DNA from: Mariaggregatimicrobium sp964498785 | GTDB taxonomy: Bacteria > Zhuqueibacterota > Zhuqueibacteria > Thermofontimicrobiales > Thiofontviventaceae | NCBI GenBank assembly: GCA_964498785.1 | Contig: CAZCJL010000032.1 | Location: forward strand, 1-60,395 | Direction: 5' to 3' | DNA: 60,395 nucleotides | Shown here: piece by piece, positions 53,251 to 60,395 of the stretch | Numbering within the stretch: the first letter of the stretch is position 1 | Layout of the letters: every line of letters starts with the position of its first letter | Translations under genes and position numbers: made by a program | Notes under the pieces: model-generated | What the model was told of the DNA's origin: nothing | Databases searched by the model: none | The model's input: only the letters and a program-made list of their open reading frames with translations

Positions 53251-55074
53251 ATGTACTGTTTTATGGGAAAAATACTCGTTGTTGATTTAACCTCAACGTC
53301 ATGGCGCGTAATATCCAGGGATGAACCGTTTTACCGCGAATATCTTGGTGGGTCATATCTTGCGGCAAAGCTTTTTCAAGAACAAATTGAGGATGGAACC
53401 ATTGCAGGTCCTTTTTCTCCGGATAATCCTATTGTCTTTGCAACCGGCCTTTTTGCCGGAGAGAATGTTTGTGGGGCTACCCGAGTTAATATACTCACAT
53501 TATCACCAGAAACGACAGGAACATACCTTTCACAGGCTGGCGGAGAATTTGGTCCTGACATGAAGCGGGCTGGATTTGATGCGCTCATCATCAACGGGAA
53601 ATCCAGTACTCCTGTCTATTTAAAGATAAAGACAACAGATGACCACTTTCATTGTGAATTTGTGAATGCTGACCATTTGTGGGGAAAAGATCGTGTAGAA
53701 GCAAACAATATTCTAAAAAAAGAATTGAACGAAAAATTCAGTATGGCCTCAATCGGTCCAGCGGGAGAAAATCTTGTATCGTGGGCCAATATCATGTTCG
53801 AATCAGACCATTACGCCGGTCGTGGCGGGCTTGGAGCCGTAATGGGCTCCAAACTTTTAAAAGCTATTTGTATAACAGGTGATAAAAAACCTGAATTTAA
53901 AGACAGACAATCGGTAATGGCAATTAATAAAACCGGAGCAAAAAGATTCCGCGAATTCGATTCTTCATCCTTCCTGAAAATTCTCAAAAATGTTGGCACA
54001 TTTGGCTTGTTAAAACTCAATGAAGAGGGTGGAAATCTACCCACTCGTAACTTTAAATACACGTGCATTGAAACAGAAAATTTTCAAAATGAAATTGACT
54101 ATTCTAATGCCAGTGAAAAATATATCGGAAAATCGAGCGCGTGTAAAGCGTGTTATATTTCATGCAAGAAAAAATATCGTCCGGATACGCCATATTCTGA
54201 TTATACAGCAATGGCAGAGTACGAAAGCATTGCATTGCTTGGGCCTAATCTTGGCCTTGAAGATAAGCTGGACGAGTGTTTACAAGCGTGTGAATTATGT
54301 AACAGACTTGGCCTGGATACCATGTCAACGGGAAATATAATTGCCTGGTTAATGGATTGTTTTGAGAACCAGGTAATTGATGAAAACAAAATTGGATTTT
54401 CAATCCATTTCGGAGATGGAAAAAAAACGTGCGCGCTTATTGAAAATATCGCTCTGAGAAAAAACACTATCGGCAATCTGCTTGCTGAAGGCGTTTTAAA
54501 AGCAGAACAAGAATTCGGGGACGCCGCAAAACCGTATCTCAGAGCTTCCCGGGGGATGGGCTTGCCAGCCCACATGCCAAGAAAAAAACCAGGAATCGGA
54601 TTCGGATATCTACATGGCCCCAATCCTGCCGATCACATGAAATTGGAACACGACTGGATCGCAAGCGACGAGGAAAGCCTGGATAATTTGGGATTGACCA
54701 TTCGCTCCGGGCCAAATGATCTTGATGAAAACAAGGTTGAAATCGCCGGCGTTACGCAACATTATTATTCACTAATTGATACCCTCAGTCTTTGCATGTT
54801 TGTCTTTGGACCCGGAAATGTTTACACCTATGACGAAATAGTACAAATGATTAACGCAGCAACCGGATTTAATTTCACATTTGATGAACTGATGGCGCTT
54901 GGAAAAGAAAGCACCATGCTACAACGAAAGTTATATTATGAACTCGGCGGAAAAGATGAAGATTTTCTGCCCTGGTTCGAGGAACCGATTCCCAATGGCC
55001 CGGCAAAAGGCAACAAAATTGCACGCACCGATTTTGAAAAAGCCAGAGCACATTATAATAAGCTATGGAAATAA
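53251..55074 (+). CDS. Aldehyde:ferredoxin oxidoreductase (tungsten/molybdopterin, AOR family)
   Basis: The 607-residue enzyme starts at the ATG at 53251, six bases after AAGGAG; an earlier in-frame start lacks a site. It opens MGKILVVDLTSTSW and YLGGSYLAAKLF as AOR proteins do, has NPIVFATGLFAG and GRGGLGAVMGSKLLKAI (cofactor loops), and four cysteines placed as the 4Fe-4S ligands: C298, C301, C305 and C515 (in DTLSLCMF, matching the C-terminal ligand segment of AOR). It oxidises aldehydes to acids with ferredoxin, or the reverse. The next gene is an alcohol dehydrogenase 34 bp on, so aldehyde is a likely shared intermediate. Confidence 0.92.
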   Translation: MYCFMGKILVVDLTSTSWRVISRDEPFYREYLGGSYLAAKLFQEQIEDGTIAGPFSPDNPIVFATGLFAGENVCGATRVNILTLSPETTGTYLSQAGGEFGPDMKRAGFDALIINGKSSTPVYLKIKTTDDHFHCEFVNADHLWGKDRVEANNILKKELNEKFSMASIGPAGENLVSWANIMFESDHYAGRGGLGAVMGSKLLKAICITGDKKPEFKDRQSVMAINKTGAKRFREFDSSSFLKILKNVGTFGLLKLNEEGGNLPTRNFKYTCIETENFQNEIDYSNASEKYIGKSSACKACYISCKKKYRPDTPYSDYTAMAEYESIALLGPNLGLEDKLDECLQACELCNRLGLDTMSTGNIIAWLMDCFENQVIDENKIGFSIHFGDGKKTCALIENIALRKNTIGNLLAEGVLKAEQEFGDAAKPYLRASRGMGLPAHMPRKKPGIGFGYLHGPNPADHMKLEHDWIASDEESLDNLGLTIRSGPNDLDENKVEIAGVTQHYYSLIDTLSLCMFVFGPGNVYTYDEIVQMINAATGFNFTFDELMALGKESTMLQRKLYYELGGKDEDFLPWFEEPIPNGPAKGNKIARTDFEKARAHYNKLWK

Positions 55075-55108
55075 GGACTTTAAATTATTAAATTACAGGA
55101 GATTTAAA

Positions 55109-56263
55109 ATGCCAGAATCAAGACATAGTTACTCTTTCCCGACACGAATTGAATATGGTCCGGGAGCTTTGAAAGATGTGACTGTCATTATAAGCCAAAG
55201 CGGCTTTAAAAAAGGCCTTCTTGTCACTGATGCCGGAATCGAGAAAGCCGGCACTGCCGATATTCTCAGGAATCATTTTACAGCAGTGGGGATTGATATT
55301 GCAACTTTTAGCGGGGTCAAATCAAATCCCACAGATGATAATGCGTATGACGGGACAAAAGTGTACAAAGAAAATCAATGCGAATTTGTTCTCGCGCTTG
55401 GCGGTGGCTCGGTGCTGGATGTGGGCAAAGTTATTAAATGTCTGGCAACCCATGATGGCCCCCTGGAAAAATACGACGATTCCAAAGGCGGCGATAAATA
55501 TATCGAAAATAATATGCCACCATTTTATGCCATCCCCACAACAGCCGGAACCGGTAGCGAAGTTGGCAGGAGCAGCGTGATCACCGTTAAAAGTACAAAT
55601 ACGAAAACAATTATCTACTCTCCTTTTTTAATGCCCACAATTGCAGTGCTCGATCCGGAAGTAACGGTGTCCATGCCCGCAGGATTAACAGCAGCCACCG
55701 GCGTTGATGCGTTTGTGCACAATCTGGAAGCATATTTAATTGACTCATTTCATCCATTTGCCGATGGAATTGCCAGAGAAGGTATTTACCGCAGTTTCAA
55801 ATATTTGCCGATCGCTGTAAAAGATGGCAAAAATATCAAAACCCGGGGCGAAATGCTGATGGCTTCGGCAATGGGCGCGACTGCATTTCAAAAAGGACTG
55901 GGACTGAACCACTCAATCGCCCACGCACTGGGAGTATTTTATGATACCCATCACGGTCTGGCAAACGCTGCCGTGTTGATTGAAGTCATGAAATACAACC
56001 TGCCGGCAGGAACTGTCCGTGAAAAATTGACGTCATTAGGACCGCTATTGAACACGGAAAGTGACGCAGCGGCAGTGATCAACACGATTGAAAAATGGCT
56101 TGTTTCACTGGACATGCCCACAAATCTGTCGTCTTTAAATATTCCGGTGGATGATATTCAGAAAATCGAAAATTATGCCATAAAAGATCCATGCTGCCCG
56201 TTAAATCCCCGCAAAGTGGAGAAAGGCGATGTCAGTGAACTTTTAAACAAATTGCTCAAATAA
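55109..56263 (+). CDS. Iron-type (group III) alcohol dehydrogenase
   Basis: The 384-residue protein starts at the ATG at 55109, seven bases after AGGAG; a longer open frame upstream overlaps the preceding gene and is not used. Motifs are RIEYGPGAL, the NAD-binding GGGSVLDVGK, PTTAGTGSEV, the metal-site GVDAFVHNLEAYL and GLNHSIAHALGVFYDTHHG with the histidine ligands. It interconverts an alcohol and aldehyde using NAD(P)H. Tight spacing to the AOR gene and the 12-bp gap to the HAD gene make one operon. Confidence 0.92.
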   Translation: MPESRHSYSFPTRIEYGPGALKDVTVIISQSGFKKGLLVTDAGIEKAGTADILRNHFTAVGIDIATFSGVKSNPTDDNAYDGTKVYKENQCEFVLALGGGSVLDVGKVIKCLATHDGPLEKYDDSKGGDKYIENNMPPFYAIPTTAGTGSEVGRSSVITVKSTNTKTIIYSPFLMPTIAVLDPEVTVSMPAGLTAATGVDAFVHNLEAYLIDSFHPFADGIAREGIYRSFKYLPIAVKDGKNIKTRGEMLMASAMGATAFQKGLGLNHSIAHALGVFYDTHHGLANAAVLIEVMKYNLPAGTVREKLTSLGPLLNTESDAAAVINTIEKWLVSLDMPTNLSSLNIPVDDIQKIENYAIKDPCCPLNPRKVEKGDVSELLNKLLK

Positions 56264-56275
56264 GGAAGAAAGCGA

Positions 56276-57031
56276 ATGGCGAAACCGATTAAAGCAATTA
56301 CGTTTGATCTCTGGGATACCGTATTTATTGATGATACGGATGAACCTAAACGGAAAGCTGCCGGCAGGCCACCCAAACCGGTTGAACGGCGACAGCTTGT
56401 TCACCAGTTCATTGAAAAACACACGCCGGTAGATTATGAACTTGTCACAAAAGTATATGATACAGCAGATGCTGCGTTCAGCAAAGTCTGGCACGGGCAC
56501 CATATCACCTGGTCGGTTTATGAGCGGCTGTCCATTATAATGAAAGGGCTGGGAGTAACGCTGCCTGATGCGGAGATGCAGGAGTTGGTTCGTCTTCATG
56601 AAGATATGGAGCTCGAATTTCGCCCGAATTTTGTTGAAGGCGTTCAACAGGCGATAAGATCACTCCACGGCAAATATCGGCTTGGCGTGATATCGGACAC
56701 CATATTCAGTCCGGGCAGGGCGCTGCGAAAATTGCTTGCCGACGAACGGCTTTTAGATATGTTCGATGTGCTCATTTTCTCTGACGAGATTGGCAAATCA
56801 AAACCAGAGCCTGTCATGTTCCAGACTGCCTGTCAGCGCCTGGGGGTTCAGTTAGACGAACTCGTTCACATTGGCGACCGGGAACAAAATGATATCGCAG
56901 GTCCGAAAAAATTAGGCGCACGTGCTATTTTATGCACCGCAGCCATTGATCGCGGAAGTTCAGAATCACAAGCCGACGCCATGTTTCATAACTATCAGGA
57001 ACTTCCGGCATTAATTGAGAATTTAGCTTAG
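56276..57031 (+). CDS. HAD-superfamily hydrolase
   Basis: The 251-residue protein has HAD motif I as TFDLWDTVF, motif II SDT (GVISDTIFS), motif III lysine in GKSKPEPVMF and motif IV IGDREQNDIAGPKKLGA. The residue two after the nucleophile aspartate is tryptophan rather than aspartate, as in haloacid-dehalogenase-type members, so the class of reaction (phosphatase or other) is uncertain. A helical cap fits residues about 20-110. AAGGAAG precedes the ATG. It is in the AOR-ADH operon. Confidence 0.85.
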   Translation: MAKPIKAITFDLWDTVFIDDTDEPKRKAAGRPPKPVERRQLVHQFIEKHTPVDYELVTKVYDTADAAFSKVWHGHHITWSVYERLSIIMKGLGVTLPDAEMQELVRLHEDMELEFRPNFVEGVQQAIRSLHGKYRLGVISDTIFSPGRALRKLLADERLLDMFDVLIFSDEIGKSKPEPVMFQTACQRLGVQLDELVHIGDREQNDIAGPKKLGARAILCTAAIDRGSSESQADAMFHNYQELPALIENLA

Positions 57032-57055
57032 CACATTCGAACGTAACAATTAAAA

Positions 57056-57178
57056 TGTCATTCTGAACGACCCCGCCTTCACGGGGGAGTGAAGAATCTC
57101 ATACCACGAAATGTAGTAAAGACATACAGCCCGCTTTGGTGGATTCATCTCCCACCGTGCGAGATATTCAGAATGACA
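57056..57178. mobile_element. MITE-like element with perfect 12-bp terminal inverted repeats
   Basis: The 123-bp stretch starts TGTCATTCTGAA (57056-57067) and ends TTCAGAATGACA (57167-57178), a perfect inverted pair, with GAAGAATCTC and GAGATATTC just inside. This is the look of non-autonomous elements common in many bacterial genomes. No target-site duplication is clear. It splits the operon between the HAD and amidotransferase genes. Confidence 0.75.
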
Positions 57179-57216
57179 ACGTTTTGCGTTTTCGTTCAGA
57201 CACAAATGAATAAAAA

Positions 57217-57270
57217 AAACCGCCGATTTCACATATTACTTAGATTTTTTATCTGTGAAATCTGCGGTTT
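57217..57270. repeat. Palindrome of the CGCAGATTTCACAG family
   Basis: Arms AAACCGCCGATTTCACA (57217-57233) and TGTGAAATCTGCGGTTT (57254-57270) pair at 16 of 17 positions around a 20-base AT-rich loop. Similar palindromes are scattered through many genomes. With the T-rich end it may act as a terminator for the plus-strand AOR-ADH-HAD transcript. Confidence 0.65.
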
Positions 57271-57327
57271 TACAATAATTAACTTTCAAATTCCGATACA
57301 ATTAAATATTCTGAATAGGATGATACG

Positions 57328-58215
57328 ATGCCTGATAAATTACGATTCTTAATTATTGACGGTTATCCTGAACCAAGCAGAGAACAATTCACATCCGTTG
57401 GGATGCGGCTTGCAGGACAACTTTACGCGGATATACTTCTTCAACATTTACCTGACGCTGACTACGATATTTACTATTCCAGTGATCCTGGTGTTGTGTT
57501 GCCAAATAGCGACGAAATTAACGCGTATCAGGGAATACTCTGGCCCGGCTGCAATTTGACTATTTATCACACAGACGATGAGCGGGTGACGAAAATGATC
57601 GAGCTTGCGGATTGGGGATATGAAGCGGGAATCCCGCAATTCGGTAGCTGCTGGGCCGCACAAATCGCGGTTTACACCGCGGGCGGCGAAGTGACACCCA
57701 ATCCCAAAGGACGGGAAATGGGTGTTGCCCGTAAAATTCATCTGACACCCGCAGGACGAAATCACCCGATCTACGAAGGGAAACCGCTGGTATTTGATGG
57801 CTTCATCAGTCATGATGACGAAATTACACGACTACCCGACTGCGCCGAACATCTGGCGACCAATGATTTTACCAATGTCCAGGCAGTAAGCGTTCGCTAT
57901 AAAAACGGGACGTTCTGGGCGACGCAATATCACCCCGAATATAACGTGCACGAAGTCGCCCGCTTAATTTTAGCCAGAGAAGAAAAGCTGATCCGGCACG
58001 GATTTTTCAGGGACAGCCTGGATTTGAAAAAATATGTTGACCAGTTAGAATTACTGGCAGCCGATCCGGATCGAAAAGACCTGCGCTGGCAATTGGCAAT
58101 CGATGATGATCTGCTCTCGGATTCAATCAGACAATGTGAATTTGTCAATTGGCTCAATAAACTTGTTATCCCGTTTGCAAAAAGAGGAATTAGCACCCAT
58201 GAAAGATCCGCTTGA
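57328..58215 (+). CDS. Class I glutamine-amidotransferase-like protein
   Basis: The 295-residue protein has a GATase1 domain: ILWPGCNLTIYHTDD, the nucleophile Cys108 in FGSCWAAQ, and His202 and Glu204 in ATQYHPEYN, completing the triad, with GHDDE-like ISHDDEI between. It resembles stand-alone GMP-synthase-like amidotransferases that hydrolyse gamma-glutamyl compounds, for example in polyamine or glutathione-type breakdown. AGGATG precedes the ATG. Its end overlaps the RpiR gene by 17 bp. The link to the AOR operon upstream is by position only. Confidence 0.85.
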   Translation: MPDKLRFLIIDGYPEPSREQFTSVGMRLAGQLYADILLQHLPDADYDIYYSSDPGVVLPNSDEINAYQGILWPGCNLTIYHTDDERVTKMIELADWGYEAGIPQFGSCWAAQIAVYTAGGEVTPNPKGREMGVARKIHLTPAGRNHPIYEGKPLVFDGFISHDDEITRLPDCAEHLATNDFTNVQAVSVRYKNGTFWATQYHPEYNVHEVARLILAREEKLIRHGFFRDSLDLKKYVDQLELLAADPDRKDLRWQLAIDDDLLSDSIRQCEFVNWLNKLVIPFAKRGISTHERSA

Positions 58216-59002
58216 TCTCATTAATAAAAAGTACAATTCATTTCGGGCTTCGGAAAAACGAGTGGCCGAATTTGTACAAAACAATGCACAGGAAGTCATT
58301 ACACTGTCGCTGCAAAACCTTGCCAACAAGTGCGCAATAAGCGACGCCACTGTGCTGCGTTTTTGCAGATCATTGGGTTATTTTGGCTTTTCGGATTTCA
58401 AAACGGCGCTGGTGACAGTGCTTCTGCGCCATGGTCGCAAAACCATGCAGGACATCGACCCGCAATTGGGTCTACAGGATAAAAAAGGAGCGCTGTTGCA
58501 AAATATGGTTGAACGGTTGGAATCGACCATCAGTAATTGTGATTATACAAATATTCGAATTATTGCAGATCGATTGATTGACGCGGATAAAATTTTGATT
58601 ATTGGTCTGGGCGGATCAGCAGGGGTTGCACATATTTTATGCGATTCACTCGGCAGCGTTGGCCTTTACAGTACCTGCCCCACGGATCCGTCCATTATTC
58701 ATAACCTCGTGTCCGTGCTCAATGGAAATGACGTGCTGATCGGCATTTCCTATTCCGGTGAAACAGAAGAAATCCTTGCATCCATAAATACCGCCAATGA
58801 GCACGGCGCATTTACAGTGGGCATCACCAACTTTTTGCCATCACCGCTGGCTGAAATATCCGATGTCAGCCTGGTCACCAGCATACCGGACGTGCAGTTA
58901 GGCGGCTATTCCTGCCAGGCCCGCATCGCGCAACTCGCATTGCTGGAATTCGTTCTTTACGAGTTGTATGAGCGAATTGCGCAGAGGCATGTAGCAAAGT
59001 GA
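58199..59002 (+). CDS. RpiR/MurR-family transcriptional regulator (HTH plus SIS domain)
   Basis: The 267-residue protein has an N-terminal HTH (1-77: FRASEKRVAEFV, LQNLANKCAISDATVLRFCRSLGYFGFSDFK) and a C-terminal SIS sugar-phosphate-binding domain (about 115-250: ILIIGLGGSAGVAHI ... DVLIGISYSGETEEILASI). Such regulators sense phosphosugars. The ATG at 58199 was chosen as it has GAGGA ten bases upstream and begins the domain; a longer frame is not needed. It overlaps the amidotransferase gene and probably controls it or the whole operon. Confidence 0.92.
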   Translation: MKDPLDLINKKYNSFRASEKRVAEFVQNNAQEVITLSLQNLANKCAISDATVLRFCRSLGYFGFSDFKTALVTVLLRHGRKTMQDIDPQLGLQDKKGALLQNMVERLESTISNCDYTNIRIIADRLIDADKILIIGLGGSAGVAHILCDSLGSVGLYSTCPTDPSIIHNLVSVLNGNDVLIGISYSGETEEILASINTANEHGAFTVGITNFLPSPLAEISDVSLVTSIPDVQLGGYSCQARIAQLALLEFVLYELYERIAQRHVAK

Positions 59003-59110
59003 ATAGTAAATAGAGAATAGTGAATTGTATAGAGATTGTTGAAAGTCAGAGGTGCTTTCGTAAGACGTGAGAAGTGAGACGAAATCTGGAGTGCAGTTCC
59101 TTTAGAGGCT
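59003..59110. other. Left part of a 305-bp gap before the SIR2 gene
   Basis: No gene or element is recognised in this part. Short near-repeats of GAGAATAGTGAATTGT type and a GTGAGAAGTGAGAC stretch are common junk-like sequence. The right part holds the MITE-like element. Confidence 0.5.
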
Positions 59111-59247
59111 GTCCACAAACTACCCTTGCGAAGGTTTTTCAAAACGGGACAAGCTGTATATTGATAAAAATTTATGTAATCATCAATATGTTGTATTCTT
59201 GCTAAACCTTCGCAAGGGTTACTCCGTCATTTATCGAGTTCATGGAC
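59111..59247. mobile_element. MITE-like palindromic element, copy 2
   Basis: GTCCACAAACT (59111-59121) faces AGTTCATGGAC (59237-59247) as an 11-bp imperfect terminal inverted repeat (9 of 11), and inside are CCCTTGCGAAGGTTTTT and AAACCTTCGCAAGGGTT. The middle is AT-rich and non-coding. Copy 1 is at 38845-38951. No transposase for it is in the window. Confidence 0.72.
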
Positions 59248-59307
59248 ATCTTTTTTATACGATGCACAAATTGTATTCATAAAATTCATTGAACCACAGA
59301 AAAATCG

Positions 59308-60315
59308 ATGCACAAAAACCAACACAACTTTCGCACGTTTAAGGAATTATACAAAGCAATGCCCCCTGATAAAACGGGACTGTATCTCGGCGCCGGGATC
59401 AATCTATCGCCGGAAGGAATCTCGCCGCGCTTTAAAACATATTCCTGGGAAGAACTGCTAAAAGCGCTTTATCAAAAGAATTACAAGCGTTTTGACGATA
59501 GTTTCCCTGCGTTGATGAAAAAGCATCATTATAACTGGCCCGATATTTCAGAAGAACTCGCTGCTACTATCGGCAGCGTGAAACTGATTGAACAACTCGA
59601 CGAAATTATCTATTCCGATATTCCCCGGAAAGATAAATACGGTCGGCTCAGCAAACGGCTGTTAAACCAGGCGCCCACCCTGCACGCTGCGATTTGTTTC
59701 TCCGCAAAAATCAAAAATAGAACTGCAACCTCCTGGACCTTTCGCCGCAATGAGAAAATCGGCGCAATCCTCACCACAAATTATGACTTCTTCTTTGGCG
59801 CCGGCTGGACCCGCTATCAATCATTTAAAACCCACTGGAAAGTCCAAACCCCGTTCAGCCAGATAACGCCAGGACACAATCAGCGCCCGGTGTACTATAT
59901 CCATGGCTACCTCCCCTACTCCACCGAAGAAACTAAAGACATCGTCCTCACCAGAGACCAGTACAACACTTTCTACGCGGAATCGGGTTTTACAAAAACC
60001 ACATTATGGAATTTTTTGAATGATTACCACGTCCTGTTCATCGGCACATCCTTCACCGACAAACCCCTTGTCGATATGCTCACCACACTGAACAGCGAAA
60101 AGCCTGTCCGGCATTACGCCATCGTCACGGAGGAACTGGAAACTCGTGTAACTGCGCTGGGTGTCCGCCCGATTTTGATAGACAGCTACGCCCGGGTTGC
60201 CGATGTGTTGGCAGATATTTATTGTTCTGCGCTTGATGAGCGTGAATATTCCGGATGTGGGTTGCGGACGGTTGAGGAATATTGGGGGCGGTTGAAACGG
60301 GGACCTCGTGGTTAG
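59308..60315 (+). CDS. SIR2-like domain protein, possible NADase
   Basis: The 335-residue protein has the SIR2 fold landmarks: GLYLGAGINLS (residues 24-34), ILTTNYDFF (154-162), YYIHG (196-200) and LFIGTSFTDKPLVD (243-256). This pattern (TTNYD, HG, FIG.SF.D) marks the SIR2_2-like group, many of which cleave NAD+ as effectors of antiphage defence. No second gene (argonaute, HerA, TIR or sensor) is next to it within the window; the flanks are repeats and the window end. The ribosome site is weak. The defence role is inference. Confidence 0.82.
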   Translation: MHKNQHNFRTFKELYKAMPPDKTGLYLGAGINLSPEGISPRFKTYSWEELLKALYQKNYKRFDDSFPALMKKHHYNWPDISEELAATIGSVKLIEQLDEIIYSDIPRKDKYGRLSKRLLNQAPTLHAAICFSAKIKNRTATSWTFRRNEKIGAILTTNYDFFFGAGWTRYQSFKTHWKVQTPFSQITPGHNQRPVYYIHGYLPYSTEETKDIVLTRDQYNTFYAESGFTKTTLWNFLNDYHVLFIGTSFTDKPLVDMLTTLNSEKPVRHYAIVTEELETRVTALGVRPILIDSYARVADVLADIYCSALDEREYSGCGLRTVEEYWGRLKRGPRG

Positions 60316-60321
60316 AAATAC

Positions 60322-60387
60322 GTATCTTCTCAATATTTTCTGGTAGATATGGGCGATTGCCGCTATGTCGTATTTAAACAGATTCCG
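60322..60387 (-). repeat. Right copy of the 66-bp inverted repeat at the window ends
   Basis: This is the reverse complement of 1-66 with three differences. The frame that ends in a stop in the left copy stays open here and runs on into sequence antisense to the SIR2 gene. It lies 6 bp after the SIR2 stop codon. Confidence 0.8.
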
Positions 60388-60395
60388 TAGGTGTC

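Noticed and set aside
54899..55108. Longer N-terminus for the alcohol dehydrogenase
   Set aside because: The extension overlaps the AOR gene in another frame, while a strong ribosome site and the family's usual start are at 55109.
1..60395. tRNA or rRNA genes
   Set aside because: No cloverleaf-like or rRNA-like stretch was recognised in any gap, although this was judged by eye and not by a covariance search.

Overview
The window looks like a chromosomal contig from a Gram-negative, plant-polysaccharide-degrading bacterium of the Fibrobacterota-Chlorobiota-Bacteroidota (FCB) assemblage, most likely a Calditrichota/KSB1-type lineage rather than a true Bacteroidota. The reasons are three proteins ending in a type IX secretion (T9SS) type A sorting tail (NYPNPFN motif), two PorV-like outer-membrane proteins, TonB-dependent receptors with an N-terminal carboxypeptidase-regulatory-like domain but no SusD partner, and several short dispersed palindromic elements. 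The taxonomic guess is inference; no rRNA or tRNA gene was seen.

Layout. From 51187 down to 423 every gene lies on the minus strand, so transcription runs right to left. (1) 423-22964 is a carbohydrate island consistent with rhamnogalacturonan/pectin breakdown: an FGE-like/rhamnogalacturonan-lyase (PL11) fusion, a GH105 unsaturated-glycuronyl hydrolase, a GH2 enzyme, two (alpha/alpha)-barrel glycosidase-like proteins, two T9SS-sorted proteins (one with a TIM-barrel glycosidase-like core), a sodium/solute symporter, an MFS sugar porter, a Gfo/Idh/MocA oxidoreductase, a URO-D-family protein and a metallophosphoesterase. (2) 23092-47871 is a cell-envelope region built from two paralogous modules, each with a TonB-dependent receptor, a ~1,100-residue surface protein, a PorV-like protein and SurA/PpiC-type lipoprotein foldases. 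Between them sits a 1,066-residue FG-GAP/VCBS protein made of two almost identical 470-residue halves. (3) 47992-51187 holds two coupled inositol-dehydrogenase-like genes and a Tat/lipoprotein-type endonuclease/exonuclease/phosphatase family protein.

From 51643 to 60315 the genes are on the plus strand: a membrane-anchored protein with an N-terminal winged-helix-like domain; then an aldehyde:ferredoxin oxidoreductase, an iron-type alcohol dehydrogenase, a HAD hydrolase, a class I glutamine-amidotransferase-like protein and an RpiR-type regulator; and last a SIR2-domain protein.

How the parts may fit (inference): envelope modules bind and import oligosaccharides, T9SS-sorted and lipoprotein enzymes trim them, the symporters bring in monomers, and the oxidoreductases (IolG-like, AOR, ADH) process the sugars or their aldehyde products. 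The window is also rich in small repeats: a TIR-bounded element carrying a GxxExxY gene remnant plus its deletion derivative, a triple-hairpin REP-like element, several MITE-like palindromes, and a 66-bp inverted repeat at the two extreme ends of the window.
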